Origin: JAAFJM01 sp964529175 | GTDB taxonomy: Bacteria > Bacteroidota > Bacteroidia > UKL13-3 | Direction of reading: 5' to 3' | Length of the DNA: 64,000 nucleotides | NCBI GenBank assembly: GCA_964529175.1 | Contig: CAZGVO010000001.1 | Span: 620,001-684,000, forward strand | Shown here: positions 49,279 through 59,307 of the stretch, one piece after another | How positions within the stretch are numbered: position 1 is the first letter of the stretch | Layout: every line of letters begins with the position of its first letter | Notes under the pieces: model-generated | What the model saw: only the letters and a program-made list of their open reading frames with translations | Told to the model about the DNA's origin: nothing | Database searches by the model: none | Position numbers and translations under genes: made by a program

Positions 49279-50553
49279 TTGAAAGCCATCAAACCCTTTT
49301 TATTTTTTATAATACTCCTTTGTTTGTTCATTCCGGCTTGTGAACAAACATTGAATTATTTTAAAATAGAGAAACTAAATGGCTCCTATCAAAAAACAGA
49401 AAGCCCCGCATTTTCCTTTGGAGATTGGCTTTCTGGAAGTTTTCAAAAACAAATGGGCCAATGGCAAAACGAAAACTTTGGCTTTAGAAATATTTTAGTA
49501 AGGCTACATAATCAAATAGGGTTTGATTTTTATAAAAAATCGTATGCCAATTTTGTGGTGGTGGGCAAAAACAACTATTTACTCGACCAAACATACATTG
49601 ATGCCTATAATGGCAAGGATTTTATTGGAGAAAACAACATCAAAAATAAGGTAAACAACTTTGAAATATTTAATGACTACCTGCTTGAAAACAACAAAAA
49701 ACTACTGATAATTTTGGCTCCAGGAAAAGCTTCGTTTTATCCTGAATTTATTCCAGATGAGGATTTGAAAAACAAATCAACCACTAACCACCATATTTTT
49801 GTAAAACAGTTTTCAAAAACAAAGATTGATTATATTGATTTTAAAACGTGGTTCGATACCATAAAACACACGCAACCATATACACTTTTTCCCAAAAACG
49901 GAATTCATTGGAGTACTTTTGGGGCGTTAATTGCGGCAGATAGTTTACTTAAAAAATCGGCTGCTTTGTTAGGATATGAAATTTCGAGACCTGTGATACA
50001 AAAAGTGGAATGGAAAAATAACCTAGCGGATGTTGATCAAGATGTGGGTTTGGGAATGAACTTATTATTTGGTCCTAAAAACGATTCTATGCCTTATGCT
50101 CAATTTTCGTTTAGCAAAGTGAACGAAACTAAAAAGCCAAAAGTTTTAATTGTTGGCGACAGTTACTGTTGGACATTGCCTTTAGCCGAAATGAAAAATA
50201 ATAGTTTTGCAAACCTTAACTTTTTATATTACAACAAGGAATTACATCCTTTTGGCAATGCCATGATTCCAATTGAAAACGTAAATATAACAGAATTATT
50301 GACACAAACAGATTTGGTAATTTTATTGAGCACAGATGCCAATTTAAATGAGTTTGATTGGGGGTTTGCAACTAATATTATCAGTTCAATAAACAATGAA
50401 AAAAATGAAATTTTAAAGACCACCATTTTTAATATAAAGAACGATGTTAATTGGTTTAAGTTAATAAAACAAAAAGCAAAGGACAAACAAATTTCGATTG
50501 ATTCTATGCTTTATTTAGACGCTTTGCATGTTTTAAATTCAATGGAAAAATAA
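49279..50553 (+). CDS. AlgJ/AlgX-like acetylation protein
   Basis: An N-terminal signal anchor is followed by an SGNH-type domain. The nucleophile block is VLIVGDSYCWTLP (Ser in GDS). A catalytic-type His is in NGIHWSTFGA, and the N-terminal FGDWLSGSFQKQMGQWQNENFGFR matches the AlgJ/X family. It works with the MBOAT protein next door to O-acetylate a polysaccharide in the periplasm. The start is TTG at 49279. Its stop overlaps the start of the MBOAT gene by one base. Confidence 0.88.
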   Translation: MKAIKPFLFFIILLCLFIPACEQTLNYFKIEKLNGSYQKTESPAFSFGDWLSGSFQKQMGQWQNENFGFRNILVRLHNQIGFDFYKKSYANFVVVGKNNYLLDQTYIDAYNGKDFIGENNIKNKVNNFEIFNDYLLENNKKLLIILAPGKASFYPEFIPDEDLKNKSTTNHHIFVKQFSKTKIDYIDFKTWFDTIKHTQPYTLFPKNGIHWSTFGALIAADSLLKKSAALLGYEISRPVIQKVEWKNNLADVDQDVGLGMNLLFGPKNDSMPYAQFSFSKVNETKKPKVLIVGDSYCWTLPLAEMKNNSFANLNFLYYNKELHPFGNAMIPIENVNITELLTQTDLVILLSTDANLNEFDWGFATNIISSINNEKNEILKTTIFNIKNDVNWFKLIKQKAKDKQISIDSMLYLDALHVLNSMEK

Positions 50554-51980
50554 TGGAATTTCACAGCAGCATATTTCTAACTTTGTTTCTTCCAATGGTA
50601 TTGGGATTATACTTTTTGGCAGACAAAAAGTACAAAAATAAATTGTTGTTGGTAGCCAGTATTTTGTTTTACAGCTGGGGCGAACCTAGGTTTTTCTTTG
50701 CCATATTAATTACCACAATTATTGACTTTTATTTAGTACATAAAATACATAAAAGCGAAAAAGGCAATAGTAGAAAGCTATTTTTAATAATATCGTTATC
50801 AATTAATTTTGGCTTACTATTTTATTATAAATACTGTAGTTTTTTTATAGAAAATATAAGTATTTTATTACAAAGTGTTGGTATTGCTAAAATAAAATGG
50901 CTCGAGTTGGCTTTGCCTATTGGCATATCTTTTTATACTTTTGAAACAGTAACTTATGTGGTAGATGTTTATAGAAAAGTACATAAGCCATTAAAACATT
51001 TCTCTGATTATTTGCTGTACATTTTATTGTTCCCAAAATTAGTTGCTGGTCCCATTATTAGATATCATGAAATTGCCGACCAAATAACTGATCGTTCGGC
51101 AAATGACACCACAGATTTAAAACTAACAGGTTTTTACAGATTTTGTATTGGTTTAGCGAAAAAAGTGCTAATAGCCAATGCTTTAAGCCAGTATTATATA
51201 GATGGTGTTTTTCAAGGAAACCCTGAACTTCTTTCTACCTCAAGCGCTTGGCTAGGCTTGTTGGCTTTTACATTTCAAATTTATTTTGATTTTTCTGGTT
51301 ATTGCGATATAGCCATAGGAATAGGAAATATGCTAGGATTTAAGTTTCCCGAAAACTTTAATAGTCCATATTTATCGCAAAGCATTAGTGAGTTTTGGCG
51401 CAGGTGGCATATTACATTAGGCAATTGGATGAAAAACTATTTGTACATTCCTTTAGGAGGCAATCGAGTTACTCCTCAAAAGATGTACTTTAACTTGTGT
51501 TTGGTTTTTGTACTATCAGGTTTATGGCATAAAGCATCTTGGAACTTTGTAATATGGGGTGCTTTTCATGGTTTGTTTATCATTTCTGATAGGTTGTTTC
51601 TAAACAAAGTAACTCAAAATTGGCCGCGTGTGTTCAAAATAGCATTTACTTTTATCATTACTTGTTTTGGTTGGCTAATTTTTGGCGCTAAAGATTTGAC
51701 TTTTTTAAAGCAATATTTCATGGTACTAATTGGCTTTGATACCCATCAACATTTCCAACTTCCTATGGTTGAGTTTTGGTTGCCATTTACAATTGCAGTT
51801 ATTTTTTCATTTATTAACTACTTTAAGTTTTGGGAAAAAATTCAAAACAAACTTTACTTTGAAACGCTCCACCACAAATTTCATTTATTATTGAGCGGTT
51901 TAGCCATTATTTTATTTGTTATATCATTGAGTTATATTACTACATCTGGCTTTTCACCATTTATTTACTACAGATTTTAA
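50553..51980 (+). CDS. MBOAT-family O-acyltransferase (AlgI-like)
   Basis: The 475-residue protein has about eleven transmembrane helices. The MBOAT catalytic residues are visible in SEFWRRWHITLGNWMKNYLYIPLGG and in LSGLWHKASWNFVIWGAFHG. It passes acetyl groups across the inner membrane to the AlgJ/X-like partner encoded immediately upstream. Together they would decorate the exported polysaccharide. Confidence 0.95.
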   Translation: MEFHSSIFLTLFLPMVLGLYFLADKKYKNKLLLVASILFYSWGEPRFFFAILITTIIDFYLVHKIHKSEKGNSRKLFLIISLSINFGLLFYYKYCSFFIENISILLQSVGIAKIKWLELALPIGISFYTFETVTYVVDVYRKVHKPLKHFSDYLLYILLFPKLVAGPIIRYHEIADQITDRSANDTTDLKLTGFYRFCIGLAKKVLIANALSQYYIDGVFQGNPELLSTSSAWLGLLAFTFQIYFDFSGYCDIAIGIGNMLGFKFPENFNSPYLSQSISEFWRRWHITLGNWMKNYLYIPLGGNRVTPQKMYFNLCLVFVLSGLWHKASWNFVIWGAFHGLFIISDRLFLNKVTQNWPRVFKIAFTFIITCFGWLIFGAKDLTFLKQYFMVLIGFDTHQHFQLPMVEFWLPFTIAVIFSFINYFKFWEKIQNKLYFETLHHKFHLLLSGLAIILFVISLSYITTSGFSPFIYYRF

Positions 51981-52020
51981 ACCAATATTTTTAAGTGTTC
52001 ACACGATTTTATTTACATTT

Positions 52021-54009
52021 ATGAAACAATTCAACACCATTCACTTTATTCTTTTCTTGGCCTGCATTTCAATTTTTGTGGTATTTCAAACTTCATATGT
52101 AAAGCAAACCAGTGGCGATAGTCAGTTAACCTTATTAACTTCTCAATCAATTATAGAAAGTGGCAATGTAAATCTGTCAAAATATTATTCGCAGGTTCCT
52201 CCAGAACAATTTTCAAATGGCACTTGGAAGTTTAGGTTTAATAATGAAAAAAACCAATTAGAATATGGTTATCCTATTGGTAATTCTATTATCTCAATCC
52301 CATTTGTTTTTATTGCAAATAAACTAGGAATGAGCATGTTAGTTCAAGAGCATGACGCAAGCCTACAAACACTTATTGCCAGTTTATTGGCTATGATTTT
52401 ATTATTGTTAAATTTTAAGCTAGCTAGGTTGTTTGTAAACGATTATTTGGCATTATTAATAACATTAATATTTACTTTTGCTACTTCTTACATAAGCACA
52501 TGTGGAACAGCATTTTGGAGCTTTAACTCTGAGCTTATTTTTATTGTTTTATTGTTAATTGAAATTACAAAATCGGATTTAAATGAAAGCTATAAACCTA
52601 GTTTTGGTTTATTAGGATTATATCTTTTTGCGGCATGGTTATGCAGGCCTAGTGCCATGGTTTTTATAGCGGTATTTTTTGTATGGATGTTTTTAAAACA
52701 AAGAAGTTTAATTATTAAAACGATTATCAGTTTTGCCATTTTCATACTTTTTTTCATGTTCTTATCATACAGTTGGTATGGCACTTTTATACCTTTTTAT
52801 TACAATCCCTTTATGTGGCAAAGTTTGGCAAAAACAGTAAGTATTTGGGAAGGGTTTTTACTTATTTTATTTAGTCCTAATAGAGGATTATTTATTTACA
52901 GTCCATTTTTAATTTTCGCCTTTTTTTCAAGCTTTACTTTAGCAAGAAAAACCATTGTTTTTAAAATTTTAATTGGGTGGTTTTTAGTTTATATTTTAAG
53001 TCTTGGCAACTTAAGTAATTGGTGGGGTGGTTGGAGTTTTGGCGCAAGGCTTTGTACCGATATTATTCCATGTTTATTTTTACTTTTACTTTTAGGACTT
53101 AAACATATAGATTTTACAAAAAGTAGCCATAACATCACTATGTTCTTATTCCTTATTACTTCGCTTTTTGGCTTTGGAATCAATACATTTCAAGGAATTT
53201 ACAATATAGAAACCTATAATTGGAATGATTACCCAGCTATAGATAAAAATTATCAGTTTTATAAATGGAACTGGCAATATCCTCAGTTCTTAGCAAACAA
53301 AAGAAATAACGAAAACAAAAAAGTTGATTTTGAGTTGCATCAATTCTATGCAAAATTTATACTTCAAACACCTGAAAATGCAAACATTTTAATGGGTACA
53401 CCAGATGCAAACTATAGAAATATGTTAAACTTTTGGAATAAGCAAAAAACATATGGCAACAGACATTTTTTTAATTCAATAAATGATTCAATAAACAGCG
53501 ATACATTTTATTTTTTTAGACCAAGTCACGATTATGTAAGGTCGTTTAATAATTTAGAGGTTGTATTTCAATCTAAAATTGAAATGGCGGAGTTTTTAAG
53601 TGAAAATAGCAATAATATTATTATTTTAACAGCTAGGGGTAATTGGAAAGGGAACATTTCCGAAAAACTAAAAACCAAGCTTTTTACAATGGGCTTAAAA
53701 CTAAATGATTTAAACAATTTTTCGAGTTATTTGGCGGTTTTAAATAAAGGGAAAATAATGTACGAGTTAAGCCACGAAACAAATGAAGTAAGACAGGATT
53801 TTAATATTGGCGAAACAAAGTTTGAAGTAATTTCTTCAGCCAATATTTCTTCCACAAAATTGAACGGAAAAGAGTTAAATTTTAACTTAGATGGAATAAA
53901 TATACTTGTACTTAAGGACAATATGGAAATTGATAAATTAGGTTACGTTAACTTACAATCAAACGAAAACTACATTGACCTATTTTTGTATAAAGCGGTA
54001 AAAAAGTAG
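52021..54009 (+). CDS. Large polytopic membrane protein, GT-C-like
   Basis: Of 662 residues, the first ~400 contain about eleven transmembrane helices. The first loop (GDSQLTLLTSQSIIESGNVNLSKYY) resembles GT-C acceptor/donor loops. The C-terminal ~260 residues are soluble and probably periplasmic. I cannot place it in a named family. Its position suggests sugar transfer in polysaccharide assembly. It begins 40 bp after the MBOAT gene. Confidence 0.75.
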   Translation: MKQFNTIHFILFLACISIFVVFQTSYVKQTSGDSQLTLLTSQSIIESGNVNLSKYYSQVPPEQFSNGTWKFRFNNEKNQLEYGYPIGNSIISIPFVFIANKLGMSMLVQEHDASLQTLIASLLAMILLLLNFKLARLFVNDYLALLITLIFTFATSYISTCGTAFWSFNSELIFIVLLLIEITKSDLNESYKPSFGLLGLYLFAAWLCRPSAMVFIAVFFVWMFLKQRSLIIKTIISFAIFILFFMFLSYSWYGTFIPFYYNPFMWQSLAKTVSIWEGFLLILFSPNRGLFIYSPFLIFAFFSSFTLARKTIVFKILIGWFLVYILSLGNLSNWWGGWSFGARLCTDIIPCLFLLLLLGLKHIDFTKSSHNITMFLFLITSLFGFGINTFQGIYNIETYNWNDYPAIDKNYQFYKWNWQYPQFLANKRNNENKKVDFELHQFYAKFILQTPENANILMGTPDANYRNMLNFWNKQKTYGNRHFFNSINDSINSDTFYFFRPSHDYVRSFNNLEVVFQSKIEMAEFLSENSNNIIILTARGNWKGNISEKLKTKLFTMGLKLNDLNNFSSYLAVLNKGKIMYELSHETNEVRQDFNIGETKFEVISSANISSTKLNGKELNFNLDGINILVLKDNMEIDKLGYVNLQSNENYIDLFLYKAVKK

Positions 54010-54235
54010 AAGAGTTATTAAAACAAACCGAAAAGCCCACATATTTTGTAAAATTTAAAAAATTTAGACAACTAATACATCTATAACTATTTGATTGTGT
54101 TTTTATTGATATATTTAACCAATTGTTTAAATTGAAGTACTAACTTTTTTGTTTTTATATATAAAAAAAATAAGCTAATCTTAAAAAAGATTTTTAAAAC
54201 CCAACTTGGGTAAATAAATTAAGGAATTAAATAGA

Positions 54236-55186
54236 ATGAAAGACCAGCAAGAAAAAAATGACCTTTTGCAAATAATAAAGTTTATTTATTTAAACTATAA
54301 AATTTATATAAAGTCAATAACAATAACATTGATTTTAACAGTAGCAGTAACATTTTTATTACCTAAACAATATAAATCAACCGGAATTATTTTTCCAACA
54401 TATTCTAATTCACTAGAGGAGACATACAATAACCCAATGTTTGGTTACGATATTGAGGCCGATAGAGTTTTACAGCTATTACAATCGCAAGAAATTCAAG
54501 ACAGTATTACACGTAAATTTGATTTAGTAACTTATTTTGAACTTGATACTTTAGATGAAAGATGGAGAGATAATTTAAGAAAAGAAATTATAGAAAATGT
54601 GAATTTTTCAAAAACACCATTCATGTCAATCGAAATATCTGCAAAAACGAAAGACCCACAACTTTCAAGCGACCTAGTAAATACAATTATTGGTTTAATT
54701 GACCCAATTAGAAATCGGATATTAAAACAAAATATTATTGTGGCTCATAATTCAATTAGAAACGAATACCAAAATCAAAAGAATAACCTCGACTCGTTGG
54801 TAAATTTAATTAAAACCATGCGCGATGAATATGGCAATCCCGCAATTAGTTTATTGGCAAATCAAGAATTTAATTTTGATAATAAAAGAAAAGGTAACAA
54901 TACCTTATTGGAAGAAAAAATAGATAAATACTTGTTGCAAAAAGTTATTTATAATGATATAAAAGTTAAATATGAGCGCGTGAAAACACAACTAGAAAGA
55001 CCTCTTCCAGGTATATACGTTATAAATCAGGGTATAAAATCAAATAAAAAAGTATCACCTTCATTTGTAATAAATATGGTAATTACTACTATATTAACAA
55101 TTGTAATAGTTACTATGGTATTGGTTTTAAAAATTAAACTAAGTGGTTTAAATGCTTATTTAAAGAATGATTCATTGAATGAATAA
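54236..55186 (+). CDS. Wzz/chain-length determinant family protein
   Basis: Transmembrane helices at about residues 24-44 and 282-304 bracket a periplasmic, coiled-coil-rich domain, and the first helix is followed by LLPKQYKSTGIIFPTYSN. This is the Wzz layout. The 316-residue length lacks any tyrosine-kinase domain. It should set polysaccharide chain length together with the polymerase/ligase gene, which it overlaps by 8 bp. Confidence 0.9.
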   Translation: MKDQQEKNDLLQIIKFIYLNYKIYIKSITITLILTVAVTFLLPKQYKSTGIIFPTYSNSLEETYNNPMFGYDIEADRVLQLLQSQEIQDSITRKFDLVTYFELDTLDERWRDNLRKEIIENVNFSKTPFMSIEISAKTKDPQLSSDLVNTIIGLIDPIRNRILKQNIIVAHNSIRNEYQNQKNNLDSLVNLIKTMRDEYGNPAISLLANQEFNFDNKRKGNNTLLEEKIDKYLLQKVIYNDIKVKYERVKTQLERPLPGIYVINQGIKSNKKVSPSFVINMVITTILTIVIVTMVLVLKIKLSGLNAYLKNDSLNE

Positions 55187-56636
55187 AGTGATAACTTTTT
55201 TACAGAAACACCTTACATTCTCTATTATTCTATTTTTAGTTGTTGTTATTAATTTGGCTTTGCTATCTAATAACTCATTAATTATTGCTATTGTTTTTTA
55301 CGGTGTTTTAGGAATTGCACTTTTATTATCGTTAATTATTAATAAGGAAATATTTTTTGGTATAACTATTTTCTTTATTCCATTGTCGTTTATTCTGGAG
55401 CAAAGCGCTGGACCTTCTGTTTCTTTTCCATCAGAGCCTTTAGCAGTTATTTTATTATTGTATTTGGTAATCAATTTCTTTTCTAATGGAAAAAGTGATT
55501 TTACAATATTTAAACACCCTATTACTATTTTAATACTACTTGATTTTTTATGGATGATTATTACCAGTGTTACTAGTACAATGCCATTGGTTTCATTTAA
55601 AAGAACGCTTATTAAATTACTGTATATTAGTATTTATTATTTTTATTCAATTGGTGTTTTTAAAAAACTGGAAAACATTTCTAAAGTATATGTTCTATAT
55701 ATTTTGGGCTTAATTTATCCAATTATTAATACATTTATTTATCATACCAAGTACAATTTCAATATAGCAGCAGCTTATAAAATGACTTTACCATTTTATA
55801 ATGATCACACTATTTATGGGGCTTGTTTGGCTTTTTTAATACCATTCATTTTACTTTTTATAATTCAAAACAATAATTTTATTAAATACTTTTGGTTTTT
55901 AGTATTATTGGTATTTATTGGTGCTACTTTTTTATCGTTTTCAAGAGCAAGTTGGTTAAGTTTGGTATTAATCTTTTTGTTGTATTTAGCTATTCACTTT
56001 AAAATAAAAATACAATTTATAGTTATAGTTTTGGTTAGCATTTCTTTAGTTGGCTACTTTAGTTATAATACACTCAAAATTAAATTTCAAAGCAATAAAT
56101 CGGTAAGTAATAAAGATGTAGGTCAGCACTTAGAATCGATGGGAAATATTAAGTCGGATGCTTCTAACGCTGAAAGATTAAACAGGTGGTATTGTGCATG
56201 GCAAATGTTTTTAGATAAACCTGTATTTGGTTTTGGCCCTGGTACTTATCAATTTAATTATGGTCCATATCAAATAAAGGAATTGGTCACACGAATTAGC
56301 ACTTACAAAGGAGATAGGGGAAACGCTCATTCAGATTATTTAGGCTATTTGTGTGAAACTGGATTGATAGGGTTGTTAATCTATTTAGGTCTTATTTATT
56401 CTGCACTAAAATTAGGTTTAAAACACGTTCATAGTTTAAATAATCCCTATAAAAACTTGTCAATGGTTTTATTATTAAGTTTAACCACATTTTTTATTCA
56501 TGGTTTTTTTAATAGTTTTATTGATATTGATAAAACAATGATGTTGGTACTTTGTGCAACTGCTGGATTGGTGGCTATTGATTTCAAGAATCAAGAATTA
56601 GATAAAAACTCAAACGAAAATATTTTAGAAAACTAG
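55179..56636 (+). CDS. O-antigen ligase/polymerase family protein
   Basis: This 485-residue integral membrane protein has about twelve helices. The large periplasmic loop near residues 310-370 contains NAERLNRWYCAWQMFLDKPVFGFGPGTY, the Wzy_C/WaaL signature. It either polymerises repeat units or ligates the chain to its carrier. It overlaps the Wzz gene by 8 bp, which favours the polymerase role. Confidence 0.9.
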   Translation: MNKVITFLQKHLTFSIILFLVVVINLALLSNNSLIIAIVFYGVLGIALLLSLIINKEIFFGITIFFIPLSFILEQSAGPSVSFPSEPLAVILLLYLVINFFSNGKSDFTIFKHPITILILLDFLWMIITSVTSTMPLVSFKRTLIKLLYISIYYFYSIGVFKKLENISKVYVLYILGLIYPIINTFIYHTKYNFNIAAAYKMTLPFYNDHTIYGACLAFLIPFILLFIIQNNNFIKYFWFLVLLVFIGATFLSFSRASWLSLVLIFLLYLAIHFKIKIQFIVIVLVSISLVGYFSYNTLKIKFQSNKSVSNKDVGQHLESMGNIKSDASNAERLNRWYCAWQMFLDKPVFGFGPGTYQFNYGPYQIKELVTRISTYKGDRGNAHSDYLGYLCETGLIGLLIYLGLIYSALKLGLKHVHSLNNPYKNLSMVLLLSLTTFFIHGFFNSFIDIDKTMMLVLCATAGLVAIDFKNQELDKNSNENILEN

Positions 56637-56794
56637 GCCGAAATTTTAGGGAAAAAAGGGTAGCTAATTACCAAAGCATTGTAAGCGGGTTATAATAGTA
56701 AGAGGTATAGGCTATTTGTTGTAGAAATTTAAGTTTTCTTGTTTTATTGATTTGTACATTTCATATTGCAGCCAATATTTTAAAATTAATATTT

Positions 56795-56947
56795 ATGTTA
56801 GATGTAATAAAAGAGCTGTTTTTATTAATGAAAGAACGCAAAAAATACTGGTTAGCACCTGTTATTATAATGCTTTTTTTCTTTGGATTATTAATAGTTT
56901 TTGGGGGTGGAACTGCAGCAGCACCATTTATTTATTCCTTATTTTAA
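56795..56947 (+). CDS. DUF5989 small membrane protein
   Basis: The 50-residue protein MLDVIKELFLLMKERKKYWL continues with a single transmembrane helix and ends GGGTAAAPFIYSLF. This pattern (charged KERKKYW, helix, APFIYxLF) matches DUF5989, a tiny membrane protein common in polysaccharide loci near SGNH hydrolases. A longer TTG start at 56747 is less likely. It is followed by a convergent SGNH gene. Confidence 0.82.
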   Translation: MLDVIKELFLLMKERKKYWLAPVIIMLFFFGLLIVFGGGTAAAPFIYSLF

Positions 56948-56954
56948 AGAAGGA

Positions 56955-57983
56955 TTAGTTTAATGTATCTTTTAGCTGATTTCCAATAAACCTTGCTAGT
57001 ACACTGTTACCAATATTGTTTAAATGTAAATCGTTTTTAAAATAAAGGCCACTACCATTTCTTTCAGCATGTTGAAAAGCTGGCAAAGGATTTAATATTT
57101 CTAAATCTTTACCATAAAAATGTTTAGATAAACGATTTATAAATGGATATAAAGTATCGTTTATGTTTTTACCACTAAAGTTAGCACCACATTTAGTTAA
57201 ATTCAATACATACTCATTTGAAACTTGGCAGTTAGCTGGTATTACTATTATTTTTATAGGAACATTTTGTTGTTTGCAAAGTACTAAAAGATTATCTACT
57301 CCTTTTAGAAAAACTTGATATCTTTCTTCATAATCAGCACTTATGGTTATTGATTTTTCGTAATGATTAGCATCTGCTTTTATTAATAATTTTTCTCGCT
57401 TACTCATTTTATTTACAGAAAACGAATCGTTGTTTTGAAGCAATTCTGTTTCAACTGATTGACCAATAGAAGATTTAAATTGTCCTAATTTGTAGTTTAT
57501 ATAACGTAAGGAGAAAAGGTTATTGGATAATAACCAAAAACAATTTCTTGCTAAATTAAGGGTTGACCAATTAATTGGTTTTTTAATATCAAGCAAGTCG
57601 TTGCCAACATAAAACTGAACCAATACCAAATCAGGCTGGTATTCTTTAATTCTGTTTTTTGCAATTACATTTATTTCTTGAATTCCAATTCCTGGCATTG
57701 CCGAATTGATGAATTGAATATTTGGGAAACTATCATTGAGAATGGACAAATAGCTATGATTACTGGCGGTAAACGAATCACCAAAAACCAATATTTTCTT
57801 TTTTCTTTTTTTTTCTTTTAAGGAGCTATTTAAATAAGTTTTTTCAGCTTTGTAAAAATCAATAAGTTGATAACGATAAACAATTTCAATAATTAGCAAG
57901 CAAAAAACCAAAGACACTAACATTATTGTCATGTTAATTACCAATTGCCTTAATTTTATTGAATGAATAATTTTGGTGAACAT
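56955..57983 (-). CDS. SGNH/GDSL-family hydrolase-like protein
   Basis: An N-terminal signal anchor (about residues 17-33) is followed by an SGNH fold. The Ser block is ILVFGDSFTASN, the Asn block is VQFYVGNDLLD, and the Asp/His block is NDLHLNNIGNSVLA. It should be periplasmic and may acylate, deacylate or carry out a related modification of the polysaccharide. It is the only minus-strand gene inside the locus. Confidence 0.85.
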   Translation of the reverse strand: MFTKIIHSIKLRQLVINMTIMLVSLVFCLLIIEIVYRYQLIDFYKAEKTYLNSSLKEKKRKKKILVFGDSFTASNHSYLSILNDSFPNIQFINSAMPGIGIQEINVIAKNRIKEYQPDLVLVQFYVGNDLLDIKKPINWSTLNLARNCFWLLSNNLFSLRYINYKLGQFKSSIGQSVETELLQNNDSFSVNKMSKREKLLIKADANHYEKSITISADYEERYQVFLKGVDNLLVLCKQQNVPIKIIVIPANCQVSNEYVLNLTKCGANFSGKNINDTLYPFINRLSKHFYGKDLEILNPLPAFQHAERNGSGLYFKNDLHLNNIGNSVLARFIGNQLKDTLN

Positions 57984-58110
57984 AAAAATTTTGAGTTGGA
58001 ATATAAACCATTTATAAGAATTGGCAAGGCTATTAACTTTTGAATAAGTTGTATAATAATATAATTTTGATATTATTTGTAACTAACAAATTATAATTAT
58101 AAAATACAAT

Positions 58111-59301
58111 TTGAGTTTTTTAAAATCAAAACAATTTATTCGTGTTGCCAATGTATTGGCATACAGTTCAAATTTGTTTTTACCCAATATAACTAATATT
58201 CTTACCTCTGCCATTATTATTAGGTTGTTGGTTCCTGAATGGTGGGGTCAAATTACTGTTTTGCAATTATACATGTATTTGGGAAACCAACTTTGTGCTT
58301 GGGGCAATAAAGATTCATTAGTTAAATTATTTAGTGAAAACCCTTCAAAAAAAACGATTTTTTGGATGGAATCATTGAGCAATCGTTTTTTTATTTTGTT
58401 GCCGGTAATTATTGGAACGTATTTTATTTCCAACGATTTAGTTGCTGTTTTCCATTTATCAAGTTGGATTATTTTGCGGTATTTTTTACAATCTTTCGAA
58501 GCCATTATTTTATTTTCAAGAAAGTTTATGGTAAGTATCTTTGCCGAAATTATTTCAATAATTGTTATTGTATTTGGACTTGTAGTTTTTAAGGATTATT
58601 TGTCGTTTCACGATGTTTTATTCATCATCACCATTAGCTATTTAATAAAAACTATTATTCTAATGGTGTATTTTAGAACATACTTTAATTTTGGTTTATT
58701 GATTAAACCCAATGTCAAAGAGTTATTGCCTTTCCTTCCATTTATGATGATAGGCTTTTTAGGGGTTTTACAACAAAAGTCGGATTTAATTAGTATTGCT
58801 TGGTTATCATCAAAAATAGAAATAGCCCAATATCAGGTTTTCAGTAGTTTCTTAATTTTTGCACAAGCAATACCTGCATTGGTAATTGGTCCTTTTGTTA
58901 AAAATTTATACAGGCTACAATTATCAACCTATTCAAAACTTCAACGATTGTTTGCTATTTATGGGTTTTTTATATCATTAGTTTCAGCCTTGATTATATA
59001 CATTGCAATTAAAATTATTTATGAGTTCAACTTGCCTTACACCATTTATGTTTTAGGCTTTTTAAACGGATGGTTCACTTATTTATACATGCTTAAAATA
59101 TATTTGATGTTTAAAAACCAAAAGCAAAAACAAGTTATGATTATAAACGCTGGCGCAATTGTGCTTAATTTTATTTTTTGTTTTATTTTTATTCATTTAT
59201 GGGGAATACAAGGTGGTATTTTAGCGGCTACAGCCACTCAATTATTCACTTATTTTATCTATAAGTACTATTTAAAAAACAATTTGGCCATAAGTTTATA
59301 A
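58111..59301 (+). CDS. Polysaccharide flippase (Wzx/MATE-like)
   Basis: At 396 residues with about twelve helices, and with the typical start (NVLAYSSNLFLPNITNILTSAIIIRLL), it fits the Wzx/PST family that flips lipid-linked repeat units across the inner membrane. The start appears to be TTG at 58111. The next gene follows directly. Confidence 0.87.
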   Translation: MSFLKSKQFIRVANVLAYSSNLFLPNITNILTSAIIIRLLVPEWWGQITVLQLYMYLGNQLCAWGNKDSLVKLFSENPSKKTIFWMESLSNRFFILLPVIIGTYFISNDLVAVFHLSSWIILRYFLQSFEAIILFSRKFMVSIFAEIISIIVIVFGLVVFKDYLSFHDVLFIITISYLIKTIILMVYFRTYFNFGLLIKPNVKELLPFLPFMMIGFLGVLQQKSDLISIAWLSSKIEIAQYQVFSSFLIFAQAIPALVIGPFVKNLYRLQLSTYSKLQRLFAIYGFFISLVSALIIYIAIKIIYEFNLPYTIYVLGFLNGWFTYLYMLKIYLMFKNQKQKQVMIINAGAIVLNFIFCFIFIHLWGIQGGILAATATQLFTYFIYKYYLKNNLAISL

Positions 59302-59307
59302 GTGTTT

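Noticed and set aside
56752..56958. Alternative frame over the DUF5989 gene
   Set aside because: The other frame encodes a recognisable conserved family; this one has no features.
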